DNA from: Bradyrhizobium sp. BRP22
GTDB taxonomy: Bacteria; Pseudomonadota; Alphaproteobacteria; Rhizobiales; Xanthobacteraceae
Assembly (NCBI RefSeq): GCF_020194175.1
Contig: NZ_JADYVX010000028.1
Span: 1 to 64,000 of the forward strand
Direction of reading: 5' to 3'
Length of the DNA: 64,000 nucleotides
The notes under the pieces were generated by a model. It was not told the origin of the DNA. It made no database searches and was given only the letters and a program-made list of their open reading frames with translations. Below, in pieces: positions 27,061 through 36,732 of this stretch. Position 1 is the first letter of the stretch, and each line of letters starts with the position of its first letter. The position numbers and the translations under genes were made by a program.

Positions 27061-29037
27061 TCAACGCCCGATCCCGCGCTTGATGCCGATCGACCAGGAT
27101 ATGCCCTCCCCGCCGACCTGACCGGTGACCAGTTGCCCGCGGGCGCGCTCCAGCACCGGCCGCCAAGGCACCAGCACGAACTCTTGGGATCGTTCGATCA
27201 GGGCGAACCGTCCACTGTTCAGCGTCAGCATACGCCGATAGACGCCGTCGATCTTGTTGCCAGTCTTAACATCGACATGTTCAAGGCCGGTGCGCGCGGA
27301 TATGTCCGCCGAGGTCCGCGCCAACTCGCGCTTCTCGAGGGTCTCGAGCATGTTCCGCGCGAAACGTACCTGTCCGCCTTCCTCTCGTGCCAGCCCCTGC
27401 TCGATCAGCCATTGCCGTCTCGCCCGCAGCGCGGTCTCGACTTCGGCACCAAAGCCGGTCGATGCCAACTCATTCGGCTCCTTCCCAACGAGCTTACGAT
27501 CGAGCCAGGTGGCCCCTAATGCCTGCGGCAGATCCTCCAGCCTTTGCCATGACAGCACCGCGGCCCGCACCGGACTACGCGATTGCTGGAGTTTCTCGTA
27601 TCGAAGCGCCCGGTCGAGATAGTCCCGCCCCACGCTCCAACTGCCGTCGGCAAGACGGTTGACCAGTCCTTCGCGTCGCATCGCTTCCAGGCGGCGAACG
27701 TGGGTACCGACAAACTCGCCCGATGCATGCGGGTCGAATTCCCGATGCAGACGGTCACTGTAAATGTGGCCATGTCGGGTGGCTATCTCTGCGATCGTCC
27801 GGTCAGTCGCGCGCGGTTTAGCGACGCGCGCTCTGAGCTCCAGAATCGTGTTCCGGACAGGCGGCTCCTCGTTGGCACCGAGGGCACCGAGCTCGGCATA
27901 GTGCGTTCGGCCGTCCACCCCATCAATGACGACATAGCGGCGTTCCGTCAGTTCGTCAGCAAACCCTTCGCCGATGACCCGGCCGACCAGACGAAGACCG
28001 CTTCGCTCCGGATCAAAGATCGCGTAGTCCCCGGCCGCCCGCGCAATTCCTGCCGCAGTCATTTCGCGGTGCACGGTCTTGATGATGTCGCCTCGCTCCC
28101 CCATGCGTCTGAGCTTTGCCTCGAGCTCGGCGTCGATCCGCCACCGGCCGGGCTCACTCTCTTCAGCCAAGCCCATGCGCTCCAGGGTTCGCAGCCGCCC
28201 GATTCGCGCCGTTTGCCAGCTGGGCTCCCGTCCAGACAGCGCACCCAGCTCGAGTACTCCGTCCCCGGCATCTCGCAGGATGCTCCGGTCAAGCCGCGTG
28301 AGCCGCTCGGCCGTGATCTCCTGCTGAAGCTTGCGCGCGACCTCGATCTCCGTTTCAGGGCCGAGCTCTCTCGTGATGAGCTCGGCTGCCCGGGAGCGAA
28401 AGCCATGAGCGATATAGTCGCGCGCGATGACGAGGTCGTTTCCTTCACCGTCCCTCCCGCGCAGGACGATGTGGGTATGGGGATGGCCAGTGTTGAAATG
28501 ATCGGCAGCGACCCAGTCGAGCTTGGTGCCGAGGTCCTGCTCCATTTGCCGCATGAGGTCGCGGACGAAGGGTTTCAGGTCCGCCAGCTCAGCGCTGTCC
28601 TCTGGCGCCACGATAAACCGGAATTGGTGGCGGTCGCCGGAGCTGCGTTCCGTAAAGCTCTTGCCATCGGCGCGGTCACTGCTGGCATCGTAAAGCTCCC
28701 CTGGCTCACCCTCGCGCGTGACGCCGTCGCGCTGGACGTATCGGAGGTGAGCTCGCACGGCGCCTAGGTCACCTGACTTGATTCGCACGATCCTGGCCTT
28801 GATCACGACACGGCGCTGGCCAGAGCTTCGCCCGCGCCCGGCCAACACCGCACCTTGCGCGTGGCCGCGGCCGATGCGGCCGCCTGAAAACGACGAACCT
28901 GTTCGCGCACTGGCGCCAGCCTTAGTCGCCTCCTGGCGGACGCGTCGAAGATAGCTGGTCGCCCTCCGGGCCCTGCGGTTGCCGATCCGTCCAAGCTTCA
29001 CTTCGAATTCGTCGTCGATCTCTCGCATGGCCCGCAT
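27061..29037 (-). CDS. Conjugative relaxase, DUF3363/VirD2-type
   Basis: About 658 residues from ATG 29037 (MRAMREIDDEFEVKLGRIGN; 29028 is an alternative). A basic N-terminus precedes the relaxase domain: RAHLRYVQRDGVTREGEPGE holds a candidate nicking Tyr, DRHQFRFIVAPEDSAEL follows, and the metal-binding histidines lie in DHFNTGHPHTHIVLRG. The long C-terminal part is DUF3363. Family knowledge: nicks the ICE at oriT, stays bound to the 5' end and is exported through TraG/Trb. An open frame extends to 29529 but its extra 164 residues are not protein-like. Confidence 0.93.
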   Translation of the reverse strand: MRAMREIDDEFEVKLGRIGNRRARRATSYLRRVRQEATKAGASARTGSSFSGGRIGRGHAQGAVLAGRGRSSGQRRVVIKARIVRIKSGDLGAVRAHLRYVQRDGVTREGEPGELYDASSDRADGKSFTERSSGDRHQFRFIVAPEDSAELADLKPFVRDLMRQMEQDLGTKLDWVAADHFNTGHPHTHIVLRGRDGEGNDLVIARDYIAHGFRSRAAELITRELGPETEIEVARKLQQEITAERLTRLDRSILRDAGDGVLELGALSGREPSWQTARIGRLRTLERMGLAEESEPGRWRIDAELEAKLRRMGERGDIIKTVHREMTAAGIARAAGDYAIFDPERSGLRLVGRVIGEGFADELTERRYVVIDGVDGRTHYAELGALGANEEPPVRNTILELRARVAKPRATDRTIAEIATRHGHIYSDRLHREFDPHASGEFVGTHVRRLEAMRREGLVNRLADGSWSVGRDYLDRALRYEKLQQSRSPVRAAVLSWQRLEDLPQALGATWLDRKLVGKEPNELASTGFGAEVETALRARRQWLIEQGLAREEGGQVRFARNMLETLEKRELARTSADISARTGLEHVDVKTGNKIDGVYRRMLTLNSGRFALIERSQEFVLVPWRPVLERARGQLVTGQVGGEGISWSIGIKRGIGR

Positions 29038-29387
29038 CCGGCGTTGGAACGAGCTCGCGATATGTGAAGCCGAGCAGCCTCCGCCAAGACGCAGACGCAA
29101 TCGCGCAGGTTCGCCATTGCGTTGGGTCGAACATGGAGACAACGCGGACCCAAGCGGCGCCAAATCTTGGATGTGCAGACAACGGCTTAGGCGCCCCATA
29201 GCGCCAGTGCTTTTATCTTGCTCTCCCGCCCGCTTCACGCGCTTCACCGCTTCACTTGACCGTTTTCTCTCTATTGATGAGCTTGCTTGGCTGCCCGGCT
29301 CGCACCGCTGCGGAAAATTACGCGACGGCCACAGAGAACAACGTACGCGCCCTTTTGGGCGCGCACTGATCACAAACCTGTCCCACT
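29038..29387. other. Intergenic region between traF and relaxase, possible oriT region
   Basis: 350 bp without a supported gene, lying between the traF stop and the relaxase start. It holds the perfect hairpin at 29346-29363. Position next to the relaxase makes it one candidate for the transfer origin; no nic site can be assigned from sequence alone. Confidence 0.35.
29346..29363. repeat. Perfect 7-bp stem hairpin with TTTT loop
   Basis: CGCGCCC-TTTT-GGGCGCG. On the minus strand it lies just after the traF stop but is not followed by a U-run, so it is not a standard terminator. It could be a recognition hairpin or attenuator upstream of the relaxase. Confidence 0.6.
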
Positions 29388-29969
29388 TCAAATATCCGGA
29401 TCCCACGTCCAGATCGGGTGCGCGACACCCAAGATATCGCTCCGTAGGACCGGCCCAAAGTAGCGCGAGTCGAACGAATGTGGGTGTGGCTGGAGCAGGA
29501 AAAACTCGCCCTCCACGAGCCTCATGCAACCTTCCCAGGCGGGCAATAGCCGCCCCTCTCGGTCATTCGCTAGCACCTCGGCAACGACCTTTCCATTGAT
29601 CGATATGGTGCCGACGGGCTCCTTGGCGCGGCACACTTCATCGCCGGCGGCCGCGGCGATCTGCTTAAGCAGCGGCACCGCGGTTGGTAGAATACGGTGT
29701 GCGATGATCATGAGCTCGATCGCAGGCGGCGGCTTGAAGACCGCGAGCTCTCGGCGGTCGGGCAATCGTTGCTCCAGGTAATAGAAGCCCAATGGCGCGC
29801 TGCCCGAAGCATTGTAAATCAGAAGCGGCATCTTAGCCTGCGACGACATCAACAAAGCGATGACGCTGGCGCACATGGTAGAGAGAACGGTGACCTGGTG
29901 CCACATTCTTGCGCAATCAATCAGCATCGGAGGTCGACCTCCGCTTATTGGCTTGCGAATATTCGACAA
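29388..29969 (-). CDS. traF: TraF-like S26-family peptidase for conjugative pilin
   Basis: 193 residues. One N-terminal hydrophobic segment (VLSTMCASVIALLMSS). The catalytic Ser region is YNASGSAPLGFYYLEQ, and a Lys-containing segment, LLKQIAAAAGDEVCRA, carries the general base. The C-terminal FFLLQPHPHSFDSRYFGPVL matches S26 signal peptidases. Family knowledge: TraF trims and cyclises the TrbC pilin in RP4-type systems. It overlaps the 3' end of the upstream HTH gene by 53 bp. Confidence 0.92.
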   Translation of the reverse strand: MSNIRKPISGGRPPMLIDCARMWHQVTVLSTMCASVIALLMSSQAKMPLLIYNASGSAPLGFYYLEQRLPDRRELAVFKPPPAIELMIIAHRILPTAVPLLKQIAAAAGDEVCRAKEPVGTISINGKVVAEVLANDREGRLLPAWEGCMRLVEGEFFLLQPHPHSFDSRYFGPVLRSDILGVAHPIWTWDPDI

Positions 29970-30135
29970 GGTCTTCGATGTGATACCGGACGTAACGTCC
30001 GTGCTTGCGATAGGCCGGACCTCTGCCGTTCACCCGCATCTTCTCAAGCGTGTTCTTGGTGAGCCTGAGCCAGGCGGCTGCCTCGACCGTGTTGAGGAAC
30101 GGCTTGTCAGGCTCTTTGTCGTCACTCTTCGTCAT
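29917..30135 (-). CDS. AlpA/excisionase-like helix-turn-helix protein
   Basis: 72 residues from ATG 30135 (MTKSDDKEPDKPFLNTVEAA); an ATG at 30168 would add eleven. A MerR/HTH_17-like fold is visible: LNTVEAAAWLRLTKNTLEKM, RYVRYHIEDLVEYSQ. Genes of this type are standard between traF and the DUF2285 regulator in these ICEs and probably control excision or transfer. Its end overlaps traF. Confidence 0.88.
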   Translation of the reverse strand: MTKSDDKEPDKPFLNTVEAAAWLRLTKNTLEKMRVNGRGPAYRKHGRYVRYHIEDLVEYSQANKRRSTSDAD

Positions 30136-30286
30136 ATTCCGAACGCTCCTTTTTCTACTCACAACCAAAGGCTGCGAGAGGAAGCGTCATCAGATTGGGA
30201 GCGATTTTGGGAGTGGCGAAGATGAAAGGCGTCGTTTCCGCCATCCGGCGCGAGCAAGATTCGTCAAATCGAGATCGGCAGATTGG

Positions 30287-31123
30287 CTAACTCAGGAGAC
30301 TGCGATAGCCGCCCTTCATCAATTCCGTACCTTTGGCGACGAGGCGCCGGGTGCGGTCTTTCAAAAATTGACTGTGGCCGTGCCATTCCTCAGCAACTTT
30401 TTTCTCTCCAAAGATCGCAATCGCGATCTGGCGATAGGTCTTGCCCTTCAGACTTTCGTCGAGCGCTATCAGCGCATGACGGAGACGGTCGTCACTTGTA
30501 AAGGGCGGCTTTTGAATCGCCCTACGACGCTGTTCGGTGAAGCGCTGCAGGTGCCTGAGAAGCTCGGTCTGCTCTGAGAGATCCGTAAGATCATGCAATT
30601 CGAACACTGGCGCAAACGGTGCGGTCAGGACGGAAAGCCCGTGAATTTCGAGCGGGACTTGCAAGCCGTTTGCCTTCATCAGTACCAGCGGGACACGGTC
30701 GACCCCGATAACTGCCCTTCGGTCGACGTTGAAATCAGCCAGCGTACGCGCTGTGCCGGCGCTATCCCGCTCGTTCGGTGCCCTTGCGGCCAGCCGAACG
30801 ACCCGTTTTAGCGCGCCTGTATGCCAGAACACGGGCGCCTGATGGGGGCAGAGCCTCGGATCGGCGAAGGTGTAGAGCCCCCATTTCTCGGCACGTGGAA
30901 AGCGTCGCCTGAGGCGCAACAGCTGGGTCCCATCCTTCAACCTAACACATGGCAAGTGCCGGGGAACGGAGCTCCGCCAGTCCGCGATATAGCCCTCATT
31001 TCGGCGTAAGAACTCCCACGCCCAGTCGACCCCAGCATAATCAGTAGAATCGCAGGAAGCGGCGTGGTCGTCGGTACGACCACACGAGGAAACAACGGAA
31101 TGATTCAATAGCCGCCTCCGCAA
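30287..31123 (-). CDS. DUF2285-domain transcriptional regulator
   Basis: 278 residues. The N-terminal motif DWAWEFLRRNEGYIADW is typical of this regulator family. The C-terminal DUF2285 region has RHALIALDESLKGKTYRQIA, then AIFGEKKVAEEWHGHSQFLK and RLVAKGTELMKGGY, an HTH-like end. Family knowledge: DUF2285 proteins such as FseA/MsiR-like regulators activate ICE excision and transfer. It is the last backbone gene before the variable cargo. Confidence 0.88.
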   Translation of the reverse strand: MRRRLLNHSVVSSCGRTDDHAASCDSTDYAGVDWAWEFLRRNEGYIADWRSSVPRHLPCVRLKDGTQLLRLRRRFPRAEKWGLYTFADPRLCPHQAPVFWHTGALKRVVRLAARAPNERDSAGTARTLADFNVDRRAVIGVDRVPLVLMKANGLQVPLEIHGLSVLTAPFAPVFELHDLTDLSEQTELLRHLQRFTEQRRRAIQKPPFTSDDRLRHALIALDESLKGKTYRQIAIAIFGEKKVAEEWHGHSQFLKDRTRRLVAKGTELMKGGYRSLLS

Positions 31124-31812
31124 AGAACTTTTCCGGCGCGGATCGTTCCGGCGAAATGGGGCAAGAGAGCGGCCTCAAAGGCAGGTGCGGGACCGTTCTC
31201 TTGAACGCCACGTCGCATCCTGACGCGAGACAAACGAGTCGAAAGCGCGAGCGATGAGCAAGATCCATTCCGGCCTCGCGCGTCGAATGCGCGGGTCGCT
31301 GAAGATTCAAGGTCGCAATCTGGTAAACAAACCCTTAATCGAGAGGCTAGGCCGTGTCCCCATAAACCCAGCGACGTGATGCGACGAACGCAATGTCCGC
31401 TTTGCCTCTATAGCGGCCGAGTTCGTGCGGCAGCGCAACATGTCGCGATGGGCCAACAGCGGAAGTGGCGGACCACGCGCGCCTGCATCGGTCGATTGCC
31501 CAAAGCTCTTCAACAAGACTTGCGGGACACGAAATCTAATGGTCGGCGAACCGAGAACTCGCAAGGGCTTTGGCCTGCTCCGTTTACGTCAATTCGAACT
31601 CACTGAAGCAGGAAAATCTTCTCAAATTGCGGGCACGCCGAAGAGGTCCAACGGCCGGACACTAGCAAATTACTGTGATCCGTAAGCGAGTGTGATCCGG
31701 GGCACAGCCGCAACGAGATGGGTCGAGCGATATTCGAATATCACAGACCTTGGGCACTCGCGCTGCCGCAGCGCGGCAGAAGGGGTGAGCGCCCGCAACC
31801 ATGGAGATGAAT
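31124..31812. other. Gene-free stretch at the start of the cargo region
   Basis: About 690 bp with many stops in all frames and no reading frame that looks like protein. I see no tRNA, clear terminator or repeat. It marks the junction between the transfer backbone and the cargo. Confidence 0.5.
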
Positions 31813-32541
31813 ATGAAGACGGTCATCACTGGTACCGTCAGCGCCTTACTTCTACTCGCTACTATTGGCGCTGGCGCCCAAGCACAGCCATCGAACGTGG
31901 CGCAGCCGTCGAACGTGACGCCGGGCGCTTTGGCGCGCTTCAAGGTTGAAGCGGTCAGCTTCGACGCCGTCGACGAGACCGGGTGGTTTGATTGGACTGG
32001 TCACGACGAAGTCTACGTGGCCATCCACGTTCCCGACCGGCAGATCGCCACCTATAGCCAAATATTCTGGGGTGTTGACTCTGGCGAACGAAGGGACATT
32101 CCATCGGATCAGAACTGTATTCTTCCGATCGCTGGCGTGAGTGGGCCAACTACGCTTGACGCCGGCGGTGGCAGGTCGAACCCCGTCGATCGCTGGAGCT
32201 GCTCCAACGACGGCGCTCCCGGTCCGATTTCCTTCACGGTTTGGCTTTACGAGAAGGACGACTGCCCCCCTGTTGTTTCTTGTTTTGACCATGGGACCGT
32301 GCCGGGCGGGAGACCCGAACCTCATTGCGAAGATGATCTGCTTGGCTCCCACACGGTGACATACTCCCTGGAAGAACTATTGAAACTGCAGATTGGCGAA
32401 TCCAAAGTGCAGGGCAGTCTCGTCACAGGCGGCGGCGACAGCAGCACATACGATTTCAATTGGCGCATAACCCGCCTGCCTGATGCAGAGCCCGTTGTGA
32501 GTCCGGTAACCCGCCTACAGAAAGCAAGTCCGCGAGAGTAG
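31813..32541 (+). CDS. Secreted protein of unknown function
   Basis: About 242 residues. ATG 31813 chosen because GGAG lies six to seven bases upstream; ATGs at 31801 and 31807 are in frame. Signal peptide MKTVITGTVSALLLLATIGA ends near AQAQ. The mature protein is beta-rich with paired cysteines (DQNCILP, RWSCSNDG, DDCPPVVSCFDHG, EPHCEDD), suggesting disulfides. A short repeat, QPSNVAQPSNV, follows the signal. No family recognised. Confidence 0.75.
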   Translation: MKTVITGTVSALLLLATIGAGAQAQPSNVAQPSNVTPGALARFKVEAVSFDAVDETGWFDWTGHDEVYVAIHVPDRQIATYSQIFWGVDSGERRDIPSDQNCILPIAGVSGPTTLDAGGGRSNPVDRWSCSNDGAPGPISFTVWLYEKDDCPPVVSCFDHGTVPGGRPEPHCEDDLLGSHTVTYSLEELLKLQIGESKVQGSLVTGGGDSSTYDFNWRITRLPDAEPVVSPVTRLQKASPRE

Positions 32542-32716
32542 GATTGTTCGCGCAGCACATCGCCTCGGCAGCATCATGGAACGCGTGTCGAAGGAAACGG
32601 GGTTGCACATCGATGTCGCCTCGGGGTCACGAGCGGCGGTGCAAAGCCGCGCTACGACACGTCGGGTCTAGCGCTGGCAGCAGACTTGCGAAATTGTGCG
32701 GGCTTCTTCGTCTCAG

Positions 32717-34231
32717 GGCCGATTCCGTTGAAAAAGGCGGTTAGTATTTCGTGTATTGGCTCCGTCGCGACGTGGCCGAACTGCTCTACCCGATCCTTAG
32801 GCGAGCCTCGGGGTTGGCATCGGGATCAGCTTGGCCAGCTTTCGAAGGTTCTGGGCGGTGGGTGCGAGGATGAACTCGTCGCGCGCGCCGTTTGGACCTC
32901 GTAGACGCAAGCGGTCGAGCTTGAGAATGCGCTTGAGGTGCGCGAACAACATCTCGATTTTCTTGCGGAGCCGGCGCGAGGTGCCTCCCTCCCACGATCT
33001 CGCGATCTGGCGCGCCATGTCGCGAGCCCCCTCGTAGATCGAGCGCGGCACCCTCCGTGATGCCTGCTTGGGGCAGCACCGAGCCTTCAATGCGCATCGA
33101 TCACAATCGCGCTTGCTGGCGAGGTAAAGCATGGTGGCGCCATCATTCACCAACGTTCCGGTCGTGGTAAGAACTTTGCCACCAGGACAACGATAGATGT
33201 CTCCAGCATGGTCATAGGTGAAGTCGTCCCGCGAGAAGATCCCGTCTGTGCGGGCCGACTTGTCGAAGACTGTAACGTGCGGCTCGATGCCGTGCTCATA
33301 GACCAGCCAGGCGAGCATCTCGGCCGAGCCATAGCCGCTGTCACCGAGGAGCCGGCTCGGATAGAGATCAAACCGCTCCAGCGAGCGCTCAATCATGCGC
33401 TTGGCGGCCAATACCTCCGCCTGCCGGATAGCCGTCGTTGCCTCAACATCGACGATGATCGCGTTCTCGATGTCGACCAGGTAGTTCGTCGAATAGGCGA
33501 AAAACGCTTGGCCGCCGTGCGCCCCCGTCCAGCGCGCCGCCGGATCGGAGGGCGATACGAACTTCGGGGTAACCTCGGTCGCGGCTCCGAAAGCGGCATC
33601 ATCGAGGACAGCCAGATACTCATCGATTGCTCGGCCGGCAGCCTCCGGCGGAAGTCCCTTATCGCCTTCGATCCCCTTCTGCCGATTGGCATCGGCCTTG
33701 ATAAGGCTCGCATCGACTGCAAATCCTTCACCGCCCACCAGGCGCTCTTCGATGCAGCGGCGCAGCACGCTCTCGAACACGCGACGGAAGAGGTCGCTCT
33801 GCCGGAAGCGGCCATGCCTGTTCTTGGAGAATGTCGAATGATCCGGCACCGCCCCATCCAGACCGAGCCGGCAGAACCACCGGTAGGCCAAGTTGAGGTG
33901 AACCTCATCGCACAGGCGCCGCTCCGATCGGATGCCGAAGCAGTAACCGATCAGGAGCATCCGGATCATCAACTCGGGATCGATCGAAGGCCGACCGATG
34001 CTGCTGTAGAAAGGCGCCAGGTCCCGCCGGACTTGTTCAAGATCGACAAACCTGTCGATCAACCGCAGCAAGTGAGCAGTCGGGACATGTCTTTCGAGCG
34101 AGAACTCATAGAACAACGCGGCCTGTTCGACTTGCCGATGCCCCATCATGATCTTCAGTCCTGCCAACTAGACAGACTGAATCACTGATATCTCTGCGCC
34201 GCAACAGCCGCCTTTTTCAACAGAATCGGCC
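32717..34231 (-). mobile_element. IS1182-type insertion sequence, complete with terminal inverted repeats
   Basis: Bounded by 24-bp inverted repeats at 32717-32740 and 34208-34231 that match at 23 of 24 positions (one end reads GGCCGATTCCGTTGAAAAAG; the other has T for the second C of TTCC). Total length 1515 bp with one transposase gene. No convincing target duplication is visible next to the repeats. Confidence 0.85.
32797..34167 (-). CDS. IS1182-family transposase
   Basis: 456 residues, frame intact. Begins MAGLKIMMGHRQVEQAALFY; ATG 34149 is an alternative start. Catalytic acidic residues probably lie in FAVDASLIKADANRQKG, NYLVDIENAIIVDVEATTAI and KKIEMLFAHLKRILKLDRLR (final Glu). A Cys-containing segment, CDRCALKARCCPKQASRRVP, is typical of the family. 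Since both ends and the frame are intact, the element may still be mobile. Confidence 0.93.
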   Translation of the reverse strand: MAGLKIMMGHRQVEQAALFYEFSLERHVPTAHLLRLIDRFVDLEQVRRDLAPFYSSIGRPSIDPELMIRMLLIGYCFGIRSERRLCDEVHLNLAYRWFCRLGLDGAVPDHSTFSKNRHGRFRQSDLFRRVFESVLRRCIEERLVGGEGFAVDASLIKADANRQKGIEGDKGLPPEAAGRAIDEYLAVLDDAAFGAATEVTPKFVSPSDPAARWTGAHGGQAFFAYSTNYLVDIENAIIVDVEATTAIRQAEVLAAKRMIERSLERFDLYPSRLLGDSGYGSAEMLAWLVYEHGIEPHVTVFDKSARTDGIFSRDDFTYDHAGDIYRCPGGKVLTTTGTLVNDGATMLYLASKRDCDRCALKARCCPKQASRRVPRSIYEGARDMARQIARSWEGGTSRRLRKKIEMLFAHLKRILKLDRLRLRGPNGARDEFILAPTAQNLRKLAKLIPMPTPRLA

Positions 34232-34280
34232 ACAAGCGGACGTTTCAGGAAGCTTTGGGCACGCCCGTGGAGCTGAATTC

Positions 34281-35429
34281 TCATTGTAGAATTGCTAACG
34301 CAGCCCTCTCCGCGTCGTACGGAAAGATCCACTCCGCCGCCGACATCCAGGCCTGCAACCTTTCCGCCTGACCGTTATCGCTAACAAATCGATAGAACCG
34401 GCCGGCCATGCGTGAGGCGGCTTGAACACGGCTGGTCCGCTCCAGCCTCATATCTTGGTAAGCCCTGAGGCGCGCCGGAATCTCGTCGCGCTTGGCATGC
34501 TCCAGCAGAACGGCAAGAGCGAAGCCATCCTCGATGGCCTGCCCGGCGCCTTGCCCGAAATGCGGCACCATCGGATGGGCGGCGTCGCCAAGAAGCGTAA
34601 CATGTCCGCGCGACCAATACGGCAGCGGCGCACGATCGTACATGCCCCAACGAAACGTATGGTCGAGCGCTGCAATCAAGTCTCGAACGGAAGCATCCCA
34701 GCCGGCGTATTCGGCTGCGAGCGATCTGACGTCGCCCGGTGCGGACCAGGTCTCCTCCATGTCACACATGCTCGGGACGAACGCGACGATATTGATCAAC
34801 CGCCCTTGCGACACCGGGAAGCAGATGAAGCTGCGGCTGTCGCCCATCCACATATTCAGGCCACGCAACTCCGCGCCCCATGCGAGTTTTTGCGATTGCA
34901 CCAGGCCGCGATAGGCGACAATGCCTTCGCTGGTCGGGTGCGCAATTATGCCGATCTGGCGTTGGACCACCGAATGGATACCATCCGCTCCGATGACCGC
35001 GTCTGCATCGCAGACGGCACCATTGGCAAAGACCAGCCGCGCTCCGGCTCGCGCTTGTTCGACGGCCACACAACGATGTCCAAACCTTACTGGTCCCTTC
35101 ACGACACCAAGAAGCATCTCGAGGAAGTCGGCGCGGTGGACCTGATAGCTTGGCCCCATGGACGCCCCATCAGGGAGGAGCTCTCCCATGGACGTTCGTC
35201 GCGTTAGACCGTGGCTCCTCGTGGTGATCTTCTCGAGTTCATCGCATAGCGCGGTGCGTCTGAGCAAGATCAGCGCATTCGGAGGGATCGACAATCCGGC
35301 CCCGGCCTCCCGCGGCGACTCTGCGCCTTCGAAAACCGTGACGTTCGTGCCCTTCGCGCTGAGAGCCAGCGCCGCAGACAAGCCCCCGATCCCGGCTCCG
35401 ACGATCGCGACGTTCAGTCTGTCCGGCAT
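34281..35429 (-). CDS. FAD-dependent aromatic hydroxylase (salicylate hydroxylase-like)
   Basis: 382 residues from MPDRLNVAIVGAGIGGLSAA; an ATG at 35492 adds 21 unlikely residues. FAD motifs: GAGIGG at the N-terminus, CDADAVIGADGIHSVVQ (DG motif), and HVTLLGDAAHPMVPHFGQGA (GD motif). Family knowledge: class A flavoprotein monooxygenases hydroxylate aromatic rings with NAD(P)H. Lies 43 bp downstream of a binding-protein gene, so the pair may import and oxidise the same aromatic compound. Substrate cannot be assigned. Confidence 0.9.
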   Translation of the reverse strand: MPDRLNVAIVGAGIGGLSAALALSAKGTNVTVFEGAESPREAGAGLSIPPNALILLRRTALCDELEKITTRSHGLTRRTSMGELLPDGASMGPSYQVHRADFLEMLLGVVKGPVRFGHRCVAVEQARAGARLVFANGAVCDADAVIGADGIHSVVQRQIGIIAHPTSEGIVAYRGLVQSQKLAWGAELRGLNMWMGDSRSFICFPVSQGRLINIVAFVPSMCDMEETWSAPGDVRSLAAEYAGWDASVRDLIAALDHTFRWGMYDRAPLPYWSRGHVTLLGDAAHPMVPHFGQGAGQAIEDGFALAVLLEHAKRDEIPARLRAYQDMRLERTSRVQAASRMAGRFYRFVSDNGQAERLQAWMSAAEWIFPYDAERAALAILQ

Positions 35430-35472
35430 TAGATTTACTCCACCCATCGACACCTTCCGGGGCGATAAATCC

Positions 35473-36672
35473 TCAATTGCCGACGACATCATCGAGCAGC
35501 ACCCATCTGGTCCCGTCGAAACGGCCTATCCGGGCCTTTCTCCAGCCGATCCGGTTCGATGGAGTGACGTTGATCGTGATGCCCGGCAGGAATGTCGGCA
35601 GCTGGAGCCCTTCAATGTTGGTGGCCTGCTTGATAAGATTTTCCCGCGACAGGTCGTCGCCACACCTCTTCAGGACCTCGACGATGATCTGAGCAGTCGC
35701 ATAGGGGAAAATGGATTCTTCGAGATCGTCGTTCGGGGCCCACGCTTTCATAAAAGCCCGGTACTCGCGCATGCCGGCATCGTTATCCCACATCGGATCT
35801 TCGGATGTCTTCAGCCAGAACGCGCTGACTGCCCCAGTCGCAGCCGCAAGTCCGGCCGGACGCAGCACGGTCGAAATACTGCTGACCCCCGATAACAGCA
35901 CATGCTGAACTTTCCAGTTGAGCTCATGCGCCTTGCGGATAGCTTGCGCGGCAAAGCGCGCGTTGGAGGCATGAAACATCGTATCTGCGCCGGAGGCCTT
36001 CAGTGCCACGATCTGTGAATCGACTGTCGGCTCCATGATGTCGTAGCCGGCCTCGGCGACCACCATCGTCGAAGCGCGCGATCCCAGCGCTGCCTTGAAG
36101 CCGGCCAAATTGCCCTTCCCGAGATCGTCGTTCTGATAGATCACGGCGATTTTCGCGTCAGGCTTGGTCTTCAGCAGATACTCGGCGTAGATCCTGGTCT
36201 CGGCCGGCTGCGGCATCATGAACGTAGTCGTCCAGGGCAGGTTCTCGGGGTCGTCGAGCTTCGGGGTGCTGGCAAGCAGCAGGATCTGCGGAACCTGCTT
36301 GCTGTTGAGATATTTCGCCACGGCGAAGTTGGTTGGCGTGCCGACCGACCCGACGATCGCAAGCACATCCTCATCCTCGACGAGCTTGCGCGTCTGCTGC
36401 ACGGTCTTGGCCGGGGTGAAGGCGTCGTCGAGCGAAACGAGTGTCACCTTGCGGCCGTGGATGCCGCCGGCGGCGTTGATCATCTTGAGATAGGCCGCTT
36501 CAATCCGGCCGAAGCGGCTCAGCGACGAGATCGGACCGCTATAGGGGATCGTCTGACCGAGTCTTATTTCGGTATCGCTGACGCCGGGGCCGTATCTTTT
36601 GTCCGCCGCGGCTACGGATGACAGGCCGGCGATCGCGAAAGTGAGTGCCGCAAGGCTCAGGATCCGGATCAT
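35473..36672 (-). CDS. ABC transporter periplasmic binding protein, Leu/Ile/Val-type
   Basis: 399 residues from ATG 36672. Signal peptide MIRILSLAALTFAIAGLSSV, cleaved near AAA-DK. The mature start GVSDTEIRLGQTIPYSGPIS and AAGGIHGRKVTLVSLDDAFT are typical of the branched-chain amino acid/aromatic binding family (Peripla_BP_6). No permease or ATPase genes are nearby, so it would have to use a transporter encoded elsewhere. Probably an operon with the monooxygenase; divergent from the winged-helix regulator across about 60 bp. Confidence 0.92.
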   Translation of the reverse strand: MIRILSLAALTFAIAGLSSVAAADKRYGPGVSDTEIRLGQTIPYSGPISSLSRFGRIEAAYLKMINAAGGIHGRKVTLVSLDDAFTPAKTVQQTRKLVEDEDVLAIVGSVGTPTNFAVAKYLNSKQVPQILLLASTPKLDDPENLPWTTTFMMPQPAETRIYAEYLLKTKPDAKIAVIYQNDDLGKGNLAGFKAALGSRASTMVVAEAGYDIMEPTVDSQIVALKASGADTMFHASNARFAAQAIRKAHELNWKVQHVLLSGVSSISTVLRPAGLAAATGAVSAFWLKTSEDPMWDNDAGMREYRAFMKAWAPNDDLEESIFPYATAQIIVEVLKRCGDDLSRENLIKQATNIEGLQLPTFLPGITINVTPSNRIGWRKARIGRFDGTRWVLLDDVVGN

Positions 36673-36732
36673 GGAGGCGTACCTCGGTTTAACGGCTTCG
36701 ATCGGGAGCGTTTTGCTATCCCGGATTATAAT

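Noticed and set aside
29038..29529. N-terminal extension of the relaxase
   Set aside because: 164 extra residues with irregular composition and no ribosome site; ATG 29037/29028 gives a normal family start.
32700..34250. Target-site duplication of the intact IS1182-type element
   Set aside because: Sequences outside the two inverted repeats (TCTCAG and ACAAGC) do not match.
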